Positions 7,007-14,491 of a DNA stretch of 14,930 nt are shown here, in pieces. A program made the translations under genes and the position numbers. The DNA comes from Firmicutes bacterium UBA995 (GTDB lineage Bacteria > Bacillota > Sulfobacillia > UBA995), in the NCBI GenBank assembly GCA_002291985.1, contig DBBB01000114.1, positions 1-14,930 on the forward strand, in the 5' to 3' direction. Positions within the stretch are counted from its first letter, which is position 1, and the number at the start of each line of letters is the position of its first letter. The notes beneath the pieces were generated by a model. The model was given only the letters and a program-made list of their open reading frames with translations. It searched no databases and was not told the origin of the DNA.

Positions 7007-8632
7007 TTACTGGTTGCCCCCCGGCATCCGCGGAAGGAGGGGGCCTGGCTGATCGCCTCCCGGCGTCCCTGCCGCCGGGTCTCGGTCTAGCCGGTCCGCC
7101 GGACCGCCGGTGACTACCCGTTGGCCCTCGGCCAGTCCTTCCCGGACTTCTGCCAGGCGGTCGTTCACCAACCCCAGGGTGACGGGTACCGCCCTGGGCT
7201 TTCCCCCATCCATGACCTCTACCATGGTTTGCCCGTCATGCTCGAAGACCGCTTCGATGGGGATCAACAAGACATCCTCTTTCTCGGCGACGGGTATGAT
7301 GGCATGGGCGGTCATGCCCGGCTTGAGGTCGGCCGTATCTTCGACTTCCATCATGACCCCGTACTGCGCGATACCATCCTCGGTCTTACCCTGCATGTCC
7401 ACACGAAGCACCCTGGCCTTCCACCGGCGTCCGGGGAGCGCCTCAACGGTTATCTCCGTCTCGAGACCTTCTTTGACATGAATCACGTCGAGTTCGTCGA
7501 TCATCATGTGCAAGTGCATGCGACGCTGATCGAAGATCGCGGCCACTCCCCATCCGGGCTGGACCCTGGCGCCCACGGTGACGTGCACCCACTCGACCGT
7601 GCCGCCGATGGGCGAGCGGACTAGCAGTCTCTCGCGCACGTCTTGCTTGCGGGCCAGCTGGAGTTCTTTCTGGCGGATATCGAGTTGCCGGGCCTGGATG
7701 AACTGGGTAGTAGCTTCCCCCCCCAGTACCGCCAGCGTGGAACCGGCCTCCACCCGCGTCCATCGCCGCACCGGCACCCGTTCGACGGTACCCTGGGCGA
7801 GGCTCCGGACTACCACTTCCCCGCGGAACCGATCGATCCGCTGTTCCCGGGGCACTCCCAGCCTGCCCTCCCGGGTCACCAGGGTCAGGTTCACCGTGTG
7901 ACCGGGCTGCCATAGACCGGGGTTCCGGGCCTCGATTTCCGCCAGGAATACGAAGTGGGTGCCGCTGGGAACAGGCGTGGGATCCAGCATGGTGACCCGG
8001 CCGCTCACGTGGCCGTCAAACTCGGGAGAGCGTATCTCGACCTCCTGCCCAACCTCTACCCTGCCGATCTCGTACGCTACCAGCTCCGCGACGATGACGA
8101 TGTGAGAATCATCGACCAGACGGGCAATGGCGCTGCCTTGCGCTACCGAACCGCCGCGCTCGACGTGCAGCTCAGCCACTCGCCCGGAGATAGGGGCAGT
8201 GATGGTGATGCCCGCGCCAGGCGCCACGGCGGTAACCTGGTCCGGGGACACCCCCAGCAAACGCCCGAGTTCCAGGCGCATGCGCTCGATCTGGAATTCG
8301 AGATCGGTCACCTCGTAGCCGATCTGTTCATTCCGCAAAGTGATGACTACCTGCCCTGCCTCCACCGTCTGCCCGCGTTCGATCAAGACCTGCTCTACGA
8401 ATCCCTCTACTCCGACTTCGAGGTTGCTGAGGAAGATGGGCTGAAGGTGGCCGACTCCCTCCACGGCAACCCGAAGGGCGCCCCGTCTGACCTCGGCGGT
8501 GGCGAATACCGGCGCCTGCTGTCCGGGCGGGGCAGGCAGCACCTGACCGAGCGCCCAGCGCCCTCCCTGGAGCAGCACCACAGCAACCAGGACGGGGACC
8601 ACCGACCGCCTGAGAAAGCCAACCAGTCGCAC
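7007..8632 (-). CDS. HlyD/MacA-family adaptor with two lipoyl-like modules
   Basis: This 541-residue membrane-fusion-type adaptor is considerably longer than MacA (about 370). An N-terminal helix or signal anchor is at about residues 10-22. A first barrel-sandwich module is formed by FVEQVLIERGQTVEAGQVV (about 78-96) and ITAPISGRVAELHVERGGSV (about 144-163), with a short helical hairpin between. A second module is built from VVRSLAQGTVERVPVRRWTR (about 274-293) and LLVRSPIGGTVEWVHVTVGA (about 336-355), again around a short hairpin (about 310-333). A beta-barrel and a MacA-like C-terminal domain (about 452-510) follow, then a Pro/Gly-rich tail. The GTG start has GAGGAGG eight bases upstream. 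The hairpins look too short to reach an outer-membrane channel. The gene sits between its ATPase and permease partners. Confidence 0.9.
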   Translation of the reverse strand: MRLVGFLRRSVVPVLVAVVLLQGGRWALGQVLPAPPGQQAPVFATAEVRRGALRVAVEGVGHLQPIFLSNLEVGVEGFVEQVLIERGQTVEAGQVVITLRNEQIGYEVTDLEFQIERMRLELGRLLGVSPDQVTAVAPGAGITITAPISGRVAELHVERGGSVAQGSAIARLVDDSHIVIVAELVAYEIGRVEVGQEVEIRSPEFDGHVSGRVTMLDPTPVPSGTHFVFLAEIEARNPGLWQPGHTVNLTLVTREGRLGVPREQRIDRFRGEVVVRSLAQGTVERVPVRRWTRVEAGSTLAVLGGEATTQFIQARQLDIRQKELQLARKQDVRERLLVRSPIGGTVEWVHVTVGARVQPGWGVAAIFDQRRMHLHMMIDELDVIHVKEGLETEITVEALPGRRWKARVLRVDMQGKTEDGIAQYGVMMEVEDTADLKPGMTAHAIIPVAEKEDVLLIPIEAVFEHDGQTMVEVMDGGKPRAVPVTLGLVNDRLAEVREGLAEGQRVVTGGPADRLDRDPAAGTPGGDQPGPLLPRMPGGNQ

Positions 8633-8656
8633 CCTTTCATCCTCCTCTACCGACCG

Positions 8657-9370
8657 TCATGTTCCCGAACTGGCAAGTATTGGCTCCGCAGGCGACAGCA
8701 TCTCCTCCCGTATCACCATCCCATCCCGCAGGTGGACGATGCGCTTGCCGTGATACGCGGCAGCAGAGGAGTGACTTACCTGGATGATGGTGAGGTTCTG
8801 CTGCGCATTGAGCCGGCGGAAGATGGCCATGATCTCCTCGCCGGTAGCGGAGTCCAGGTTGCCTGTGGGTTCGTCCGCGAGGAGCACACTGGGGTCGCCC
8901 ACCAGGGCGCGAGCTATCGCCACCCGCTGTTGCTCGCCCCCCGACAACTGGGGAGGACGATGGTTGGCCCGCATCTCCAGCCCGACATCGCGCAAGGCAG
9001 ACTTCACCCGCCTGTGCCGCTCGAAGGCGCCCAGACCGCGATAGATGAGAGGAAGTTCCACATTCTGGGCAGCGGTAATGCGAGGCAGCAGATTGAAAGT
9101 CTGGAAGACGAATCCTAGCAGGCGGTTGCGGATGCGAGCCAGCTCGCGATCGCCCATTCCTTCCACGTCGTTTCCCGCAAGAGCATATCCGCCTCCGGTC
9201 GGGAGGTCCAGGCACCCTATGATGTTCAGCAAGGTAGACTTGCCGGAGCCAGAGGGCCCCATGATGGTGACGAACTCCCCTGCCCCAATGTCGAGGCTTA
9301 CCCCGCGGAGTGCGGGTACTACCAGGTTGCCGGTCCCGTATACGCGCTCGACATCTCGCAAGGCGATCAC
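8657..9370 (-). CDS. MacB/LolD-type ABC transporter ATPase
   Basis: The 237-residue protein is the nucleotide-binding subunit of the exporter encoded by the next two genes. Walker A is GPSGSGKST at about residues 38-46. The Q-loop is FVFQTFNLLP around Q90. The ABC signature is LSGGEQQRVAIARAL at about 142-156, with Glu where LSGGQQQR is usual. Walker B and the D-loop are VLLADEPTGNLDSATGEE at about 162-179. The switch histidine is H200 in IIQVSHSS. The sequence type (YGTGNLVVPALRGVSLDI, NIIGCLDLPTGG) places it in the MacB/LolD/YknY subfamily. The GTG start has GGGAGG about eleven bases upstream. It lies 84 bases after valS. I see no clear terminator in that gap, so read-through from the T-box-controlled valS transcript is possible. 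Confidence 0.94.
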   Translation of the reverse strand: MIALRDVERVYGTGNLVVPALRGVSLDIGAGEFVTIMGPSGSGKSTLLNIIGCLDLPTGGGYALAGNDVEGMGDRELARIRNRLLGFVFQTFNLLPRITAAQNVELPLIYRGLGAFERHRRVKSALRDVGLEMRANHRPPQLSGGEQQRVAIARALVGDPSVLLADEPTGNLDSATGEEIMAIFRRLNAQQNLTIIQVSHSSAAAYHGKRIVHLRDGMVIREEMLSPAEPILASSGT

Positions 9371-9454
9371 AATTCGATCACCCTCCCGCCGCTTTCTGAC
9401 GAAACCGGGGCCGCGGGGGTTCCCCGAATCGGTTCCTCCCCCGATCGTCTTGCC

Positions 9455-12106
9455 TCAGCCCAGGGTCCGCAAGTACCTTTCGAGTTTCTCCACCCGCGCC
9501 GCCGCCTCCTGTTCGCGTTCGCGCTCCCGGGCCACCACCTCGGCCGGAGCCCGGTTCAGGAATTGCGGGTCGGCCAGCTTGTGCTGTGAGCGTTCCCGGT
9601 CCCGCGTCATGGAGGCGAGTTGTCGGCGGAGGCGGTTGCGCTCATGGTCGAAATCGATCAAGTCCCGTAAGGGCACATGGATCTCTGCCCCCCGGATCAC
9701 CGCGGCAGCGGACGCGCCCGGGGGACTGATGGCCTCGCGGACTATCGTCAGTTTCTCCAGCCCTGCCAACCCAGCGAGGTACTCGCGACCGGCCTCAAGG
9801 GCGCAAGCCACCCCCTCGTCTGCGGCCACCAGCCAGGCGGTCGCTCGACTCGCAGGCGGCACGTTGAATTCTGAACGGATGGTGCGAATCGCCCGGATGG
9901 CCTCCATGATGGGCGTCATGGTCCCTTCCGCCTCATCGTCGGCCGGGTAGTCGCCGGGGTTCGGCCAGGGCGCACGGCAGAGGAGTCCTTCTCTGCCAGG
10001 CCAATGCTGCCAGATAGCTTCCGTCACGAAGGGCAAGAACGGGTGCAGCAACGCTAGCGTCGCACTCAAGCTTCGCCACAGGGTGAGTTGCGCCCGGCGG
10101 CGCGCGTCCGGGTCGTGTCCGTGCAGGCGAGCCTTGGCCAGTTCAATGTACCAGTCGCATAGCTCACCCCAGGCGAAATCCTCAAGACGGCGGCCGGCCT
10201 CTCCCAGCTCGAGCCGATCGAGAAGGCGATCGGTGTCCCCGATTGTTCGCCGCAGCCGGGCGAGTATCCACCGGTCGGCCAGCTCTACCGGTGCCTCCAG
10301 GACGGAGACCTCGAAGTCTCCCAGGTTCATCAAGGCAAACCGGGCGGCATTCCACAGCTTGTTGGCGAAGTTGCGGCCGTACTCCACGCGCTCCCAGTGA
10401 AAGCGCATGTCGTTCCCCGGGGCATTCCCCACCAGCAGGCTGAAACGCAGTGCATCAGCCCCATACCGATCGACCGCCTCCAGGAGGTCGACGCCTGTAC
10501 CTTTCGACTTGGACATCTTCCGGCCGTGGGCGTCCCTCACCAGACCATGGATGAGCACGCGGTGAAAGGGCAACTTCCCGGTGAACTCGAGGGACATGAA
10601 CGCCATGCGGGCCACCCAGAAAAAGATGATGTCGTATCCGGTGACGAGCACGGAAGTTGGGAAGAAGTAGCCAAGGTCGGCCGTGGCATCGGGCCAACCC
10701 AGGGTAGAGAACGGCCAGAGGGCAGAACTGAACCAGGTGTCCAGCACGTCGGGGTCCTGTTCCGGGTCCCTCTCGCCACAAGCGCCGCAAGTTTCCGGGG
10801 TACTGCGGCTGACGATCACCTGGCCGCATTGCCTGCAGTGCCAGGCAGGAATGCGATGTCCCCACCATAGTTGCCGGGATATGCACCAGTCGCGGATCCC
10901 CGCCAGCCATTCGAGGTATACCCTGGCGAATCGGTCCGGCACGAACTTGAGTTCGCCCCGCTCGACCGCGGCCGCCGCCGGCCCGGCCAGCGGTCGCATG
11001 CGCACGAACCACTGGCGGGAGAGAAGCGGTTCGACGGGCGACGCACAGCGGTAGCAGTGCCCTATCGCGTGCCGATACTCCTCGACCCGCCCCAGTAGAT
11101 CTCGCGCCTGCAAATCGGCTAACACCTTCTCCCGGCAGGCGCGGCGGTCAAGATCCTGGTAGGGGCCTGCCGCGGCCGTCATGCGCCCCCCTTCGTCCAT
11201 GATCACCGGCGATGGGAGGCCATGCCGTTGCGCGATCTCGAAGTCTACAGGATCGTGGGCAGGAGTGACCTTGACCACGCCCGTACCGAAACCTTGCCTG
11301 ACGGCCGAGTCAGCCACCACCGGCAGCATGCGGTCCAGCAAGGGGTGTCGGGCAACGCGTCCGTGAAACTGCTGGTAACGCTCGTCATCCGGATTTACCG
11401 CCAGTCCGGTGTCTCCCGGTATGGTCTCCGGCCGGGTAGTCACGACCGGGAGCATCCCGCCGTCCTCGAGCGGGTAGTGGACGGTCCACAGGTGGGCAAC
11501 GACTTCCTCGTGCTCGACCTCGATGTCGGACAGGGCGGTACGGCAGTCGGGGCACCAGTTGATGATATAGTCACCCCGGTAGATCAGCCCCCGTTCCCAT
11601 AGACTCACGAACACCTCGCGCACCGCACGCGAGCATCCCTCATCCATGGTGAAACGCAGGCGGGACCAGTCGCACGACGCACCCAGTCGCCTGAGCTGGT
11701 GCAGGATGATCTCCTCGTACTCTTCTTTCCATGCCCACACCCGCTCCCCAAAAGCCTCCCGGCCCAGCCCCTGCCGGCTCAATCCTTCTTTGGCCAGCCG
11801 CTCTTCCACCACGTGCTGGGTGGCGATGCCGGCATGATCGGTGCCGGGCAGCCACAGCGCTTCATCTCCTGCCATCCTCCGCCAGCGAATGATCGCGTCC
11901 TGGAGGGAGTTGTCGAGGGCATGTCCCAGATGAAGCGAGCCGGTGACGTTGGGCGGGGGGATGACGATGGTGAAAGGGGGGCGGCCTGAGCCGGCCTCGG
12001 CCCGAAATGCATCACCGCGCAGCCATAGCTCGTAGATGTCGGGCTCCACGGCCGCGGGATCATACACCGGGGGAAGCTGATTCCCTGTTTCCGTAGCATC
12101 CTTCAC
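9455..12106 (-). CDS. valS: Valyl-tRNA synthetase
   Basis: ValRS attaches valine to tRNA-Val and edits mischarged threonine. The 883-residue product has the class Ia HIGH motif as HLGH (59-62) in PPPNVTGSLHLGHALD. The CP1 editing domain contains TTRPET (223-228) and VKVTPAHDPVDFE (about 278-290). Zinc-binding cysteine pairs occur at 185/188, 351/354, 424/427 and 440/443. The KMSKS motif is exact at 530-534, followed by the anticodon-binding domain and the C-terminal coiled coil (from about residue 820). I chose GTG at 12106 because AGGAGG lies eight bases upstream, right after the leader terminator. The frame runs on to 12175, but those 23 codons are the T-box antiterminator/terminator and should not be translated. 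Regulation is by the T-box leader. Confidence 0.98.
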   Translation of the reverse strand: MKDATETGNQLPPVYDPAAVEPDIYELWLRGDAFRAEAGSGRPPFTIVIPPPNVTGSLHLGHALDNSLQDAIIRWRRMAGDEALWLPGTDHAGIATQHVVEERLAKEGLSRQGLGREAFGERVWAWKEEYEEIILHQLRRLGASCDWSRLRFTMDEGCSRAVREVFVSLWERGLIYRGDYIINWCPDCRTALSDIEVEHEEVVAHLWTVHYPLEDGGMLPVVTTRPETIPGDTGLAVNPDDERYQQFHGRVARHPLLDRMLPVVADSAVRQGFGTGVVKVTPAHDPVDFEIAQRHGLPSPVIMDEGGRMTAAAGPYQDLDRRACREKVLADLQARDLLGRVEEYRHAIGHCYRCASPVEPLLSRQWFVRMRPLAGPAAAAVERGELKFVPDRFARVYLEWLAGIRDWCISRQLWWGHRIPAWHCRQCGQVIVSRSTPETCGACGERDPEQDPDVLDTWFSSALWPFSTLGWPDATADLGYFFPTSVLVTGYDIIFFWVARMAFMSLEFTGKLPFHRVLIHGLVRDAHGRKMSKSKGTGVDLLEAVDRYGADALRFSLLVGNAPGNDMRFHWERVEYGRNFANKLWNAARFALMNLGDFEVSVLEAPVELADRWILARLRRTIGDTDRLLDRLELGEAGRRLEDFAWGELCDWYIELAKARLHGHDPDARRRAQLTLWRSLSATLALLHPFLPFVTEAIWQHWPGREGLLCRAPWPNPGDYPADDEAEGTMTPIMEAIRAIRTIRSEFNVPPASRATAWLVAADEGVACALEAGREYLAGLAGLEKLTIVREAISPPGASAAAVIRGAEIHVPLRDLIDFDHERNRLRRQLASMTRDRERSQHKLADPQFLNRAPAEVVAREREREQEAAARVEKLERYLRTLG

Positions 12107-12121
12107 CCTGCCCACCTCCTG

Positions 12122-12157
12122 AAAAGTAAACGCCCCTTCGCCCAAGGGCGAAAGGGC
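12122..12157 (-). terminator. Intrinsic terminator of the valS T-box leader
   Basis: On the minus strand, GCCCTTTCGCCC and GGGCGAAGGGGC form an 11-12 bp stem with one G-U wobble and a very small loop, followed by GTTTACTTTT. The valS ribosome binding site begins immediately after. The 5' arm follows the T-box sequence closely, as expected for mutually exclusive terminator and antiterminator folds. Confidence 0.92.
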
Positions 12158-12400
12158 ATCCTTCCGCGGTACCACCCCAGTTTCCGCCGCCGGCGAGTGC
12201 CGGCTGCGGCTCGCGCTTCGCGTTCACGGGCGAACCCGGCCGGGTCTGGAGAGGCAGGTCGCTCCCTCGTCCCGGCAGCTCCGGGGTGACTTCGGTCAGG
12301 GGCTCGGCCCGGGCAACCTCTCAGCCGACGGGTTATCCCTCTCTGAGGGCCAGCATCCCTTATCTACTTGTCCCCATCAATGCCTTTGTCAACTCGATTT
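12122..12400 (-). promoter_or_regulatory. T-box riboswitch, valine-specific (GUC specifier)
   Basis: This leader senses uncharged tRNA-Val and permits valS transcription by antitermination. Stem I is bounded by GGCA (12381-12384) and UGCC (12274-12277). Its lower part has a K-turn-like internal loop, then a GGGG/CCCC helix and a specifier loop with AGUA on the 5' side. The 3' side reads GAA-GUC-A, placing the specifier codon GUC (Val) at 12288-12290. The conserved AGAGAGGGA and GGCUGAGAG elements of the distal stem I are present. A GC-rich hairpin (GCCGC-A-GCCGGC-ACTC-GCCGGC) precedes the T-box sequence GGGGTGGTACCGCG at 12165-12178. The TGGT bulge would pair with an ACCA tRNA end, matching the A discriminator of tRNA-Val. 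Folding was done by eye. Confidence 0.95.
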
Positions 12401-12406
12401 GCTCCC

Positions 12407-12435
12407 ATGATAAACCCGTGACGTTGACATGTCAA
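12407..12435 (-). promoter_or_regulatory. Promoter of the valS T-box leader
   Basis: The -35 is a perfect TTGACA (12430-12435). The -10 is TATCAT (12407-12412, five of six matches), and the spacer is exactly 17 bases. Transcription should begin near 12399-12400, about 15-20 bases before stem I. This looks like a housekeeping sigma-A promoter and makes valS independent of accC upstream. Confidence 0.85.
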
Positions 12436-12437
12436 CG
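12422..12437. repeat. 16-bp perfect palindrome covering the valS -35 element
   Basis: CGTTGACATGTCAACG is its own reverse complement and contains the whole -35 hexamer in its left half as read on the minus strand. Dyads in this position are typical of repressor operators, but I recognise no specific regulator. Its half-site GTTGAC also occurs in the hairpin at 4917-4934. Confidence 0.6.
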
Positions 12438-12461
12438 CAAAGGACAAACGCAAAGGGCAAA
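12436..12461. repeat. Two tandem 13-bp direct repeats abutting the valS -35
   Basis: Read on the minus strand the units are TTTGCCCTTTGCG (12449-12461) and TTTGTCCTTTGCG (12436-12448), differing at one base. The second ends exactly where TTGACA starts. They lie between the accC stop and the valS promoter. They could be activator or repressor half-sites, or a simple tandem duplication. Confidence 0.7.
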
Positions 12462-12478
12462 CGCCGTGGGGCAGGCGG

Positions 12479-13852
12479 TCATCCGGCGGGCAGGCTCAAG
12501 CACGAAGGCAGCTCTTGTCGGTCGGTCTTGGCGAGCAGCTCGGCGAGGAAGGTGGTATTGTGCACGCCCTCTCGAAAGGCAGCCGAGTCGAGGACCAGGC
12601 GGTGCAGCGCAAGATTGGTGCTAACCCCCTCGACCACGATCTCGCGCATGGCCTGGCGCAATCGCTCCACCGTATCCCGGCGGTCGCGGCCACGAACGAT
12701 GACCTTGGCGAGCAGCGAGTCGTAGTGGTGGGGTACGCGGCAGCCCGAATATAGATGGGAGTCCACCCGGACCTGCGGTCCCGCCGGCAGGTGGACCCGG
12801 CCGACCTGCCCCGGAGAGGGGCGAAAGGTCAGAGGATCTTCCGCGCATAGCCGGCACTCCATTGCCCAACCGTTGAAGGAGATGTCATCCTGGCGGTAGG
12901 CAAGCGGTGCTGCGGACGCCACGGCAAGCTGTTCGGCCACCAGGTCGACGCCGGTAATCTCCTCGGTCACGGTGTGCTCTACCTGCAATCGCGTGTTGAG
13001 TTCGATTATAAAGAACTCGCCCCCGGGCCTGACGAGGAATTCAACCGTGCCGGCGTTGCTGTAGCCGGCAGCCGCCGCAGCTTGCAGGGCCGCCCGGGCG
13101 ATGGCTTCCTCGATGGCGGGGTCGAGCCCCGGGGAAGGCGCCTCCTCGATCAGCTTCTGATGGCGCCGCTGCACCGAGCAGTTGCGGGTGCCGAGGTGGA
13201 TGGCGTGACCGTGCTCGTCGGCGAGGATCTGGACCTCAACATGGCGGCAATCGGGAAGGTAGCTCTCCAGGTACAGGCGGTCATCCTTGAACATGCGGGC
13301 GGCTTTGTCTCGGACGCCGTCGAGGCGCCGATTGAGTTCAGTTTCGTCCCCGACAAACTGAATGCCCTTGCCCCCGCCTCCCCCTGCGGCTTTCAGCAAG
13401 AGGGGATATCCGAGCGCGGCCGCCGTTGCCCCCACGACCTCGCATCCGCCCTGGGCCGCCGCAAAGGGCAGGACGGGCAATCCCACTGCCGCCAGCATCT
13501 CCTTCGCGGCCAGTTTGTCGCCGACCGCCCGGATGGTTTCGGGGCGGGGACCGACGAAGGCGAGGCCGTGCTCGCGGCAAGCCGCCGCGAAATCGGCATT
13601 TTCGGATAGAAAGCCGTACCCGGGGTGAACTGCCTGGCACCCGGTCCTGCGGGCGGCATCAATGATGGTCATGGTGTCGAGATAGCCGGTGGGAGGACCG
13701 ATGGGCACCGCCTCGTCGACGAGTTGAACGTGTAGCGAGGCGGCATCCACGTCCGTGAACACCGCCACCGAGCGGATATTCAGCCGGCGCAGAGTGCGGG
13801 CAATGCGTACCGCGATCTCGCCCCGATTGGCGATGAGTACTCGGCTGAACAC
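12479..13852 (-). CDS. accC: Biotin carboxylase (acyl-CoA/pyruvate carboxylase subunit A type)
   Basis: Biotin carboxylase uses ATP and bicarbonate to carboxylate biotin on a carrier protein. The 457-residue product has the full family length. The N-terminal domain begins MFSRVLIANRGEIAVRIART. The ATP-grasp glycine-rich loop is KAAGGGGGKGIQFVG (about 154-168). The lysine/glutamate segment RRHQKLIEEAPSPG is at about 229-242, and the catalytic ELNTRLQVEHTVTEE at about 284-298. I chose GTG at 13852: GGAGG is six bases upstream and it gives the canonical N-terminus. The open frame continues to a TTG at 13888 that lacks family support. No accB, accD or carboxyltransferase is visible here. The symbol accC is therefore structural; it could serve pyruvate or another acyl-CoA carboxylase. 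Confidence 0.95.
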   Translation of the reverse strand: MFSRVLIANRGEIAVRIARTLRRLNIRSVAVFTDVDAASLHVQLVDEAVPIGPPTGYLDTMTIIDAARRTGCQAVHPGYGFLSENADFAAACREHGLAFVGPRPETIRAVGDKLAAKEMLAAVGLPVLPFAAAQGGCEVVGATAAALGYPLLLKAAGGGGGKGIQFVGDETELNRRLDGVRDKAARMFKDDRLYLESYLPDCRHVEVQILADEHGHAIHLGTRNCSVQRRHQKLIEEAPSPGLDPAIEEAIARAALQAAAAAGYSNAGTVEFLVRPGGEFFIIELNTRLQVEHTVTEEITGVDLVAEQLAVASAAPLAYRQDDISFNGWAMECRLCAEDPLTFRPSPGQVGRVHLPAGPQVRVDSHLYSGCRVPHHYDSLLAKVIVRGRDRRDTVERLRQAMREIVVEGVSTNLALHRLVLDSAAFREGVHNTTFLAELLAKTDRQELPSCLSLPAG

Positions 13853-13986
13853 CACGCACCTCCAGGCTCGGCCTAAAAGTGCCGCCAAGTTCGCCGGATA
13901 GCTTCGCTTGTCCTTGCGACCTCTTCCGGCAACGGCTCCTCGGAGCGACCGTCCCCGTTAACTACCATCTACCCGACATACTATGG

Positions 13987-14466
13987 GGAGTAGCGCGTAT
14001 CGCCTTCGGCCTGGCACTGGTCACAGCCGGATGGGTGCTTCACTCGCTAACCCGCAGGGTGCCAAACTGCTGGTGAGGTTGGACGGCCAGTATTACCCTG
14101 ACCGGGGTGGGGGTGGGCTTGGCCCTTCCCGCCCTGAACACGCTCGTGACCGGTTCGGTGGCCTTTGCGGGAAGGGGTTTGCTGACAGCTCTATACGGCA
14201 GCGTGCGCTTCCTGGGCGTGGCGGTGGGTCCCCCGCTGTTCGGGATGGTGGAAACCTGGGGGGCACTTCCCGTGTATCTGGGCGGCGCGGCGGCAGGCGG
14301 GGCAGTCCTGGTGGTAGTGCTGGGCTTGCTCGATCAAACCGTGCTCGAGGGACCCACGCAACCATCCGGCGGTCCGGCATACGCCGCCCCCACCGGTGAC
14401 GAGCGCCTATGCGGCAAGGACGAACAAAATACCCGGAGGGGAGGGGGCGACCCGTTCTGGTGTTGA
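13987..14466 (+). pseudogene. Remnant of an MFS transporter (C-terminal part, in-frame stop)
   Basis: This is the only plus-strand gene-like feature. One reading frame runs from about 13987 (GVARIAFGLALVTAGWVLHS), meets TGA at 14074-14076, and continues in the same frame as TASITLTGVGVGLALPALNT, then LLTALYGSVRFLGVAVGPPL and a last hydrophobic helix (GAAAGGAVLVVVLGLL). The second half is the typical C-terminal end of a major facilitator permease (last three or so helices). The N-terminal eight or more helices are missing: upstream sequence runs into the accC start region. A GTG at 14107 could give a 119-residue product that some pipelines would call as a gene. I see no good ribosome binding site for it. 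The 5' truncation plus the internal stop favour a decayed gene. Confidence 0.7.
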
Positions 14467-14480
14467 CGGCCCCCCTCCCC
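14438..14480 (-). terminator. Candidate hairpin terminator after the ATP-grasp ligase gene
   Basis: GGGGAGGGGG (14438-14447) and CCCCCTCCCC (14471-14480) are exact complements around a 23-base loop, just past the stop of the minus-strand ligase gene. On the minus strand the second arm is followed by TCCGGGTATTTTGTT, a weak U-rich tract. The long loop and interrupted tract lower confidence. The first arm overlaps the tail of the MFS remnant. Confidence 0.45.
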
Positions 14481-14491
14481 GTCCTGTCAGT

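Noticed and set aside
9371..9454. Terminator between valS and the ABC ATPase gene.
   Set aside because: There are short G/C-rich complementary runs around CGGGGAACCCCCG but no convincing stem followed by a U-tract.
12107..12175. Extension of valS by 23 codons to a GTG at 12175.
   Set aside because: Those codons are the T-box sequence and terminator. The true ribosome binding site lies after them and directly before the GTG at 12106.
12387..12392. A second TTGACA on the minus strand upstream of valS as an alternative -35.
   Set aside because: At 17 bases spacing there is no -10, and the start would fall inside stem I of the T-box. The pair at 12430-12435 and 12407-12412 is far better.
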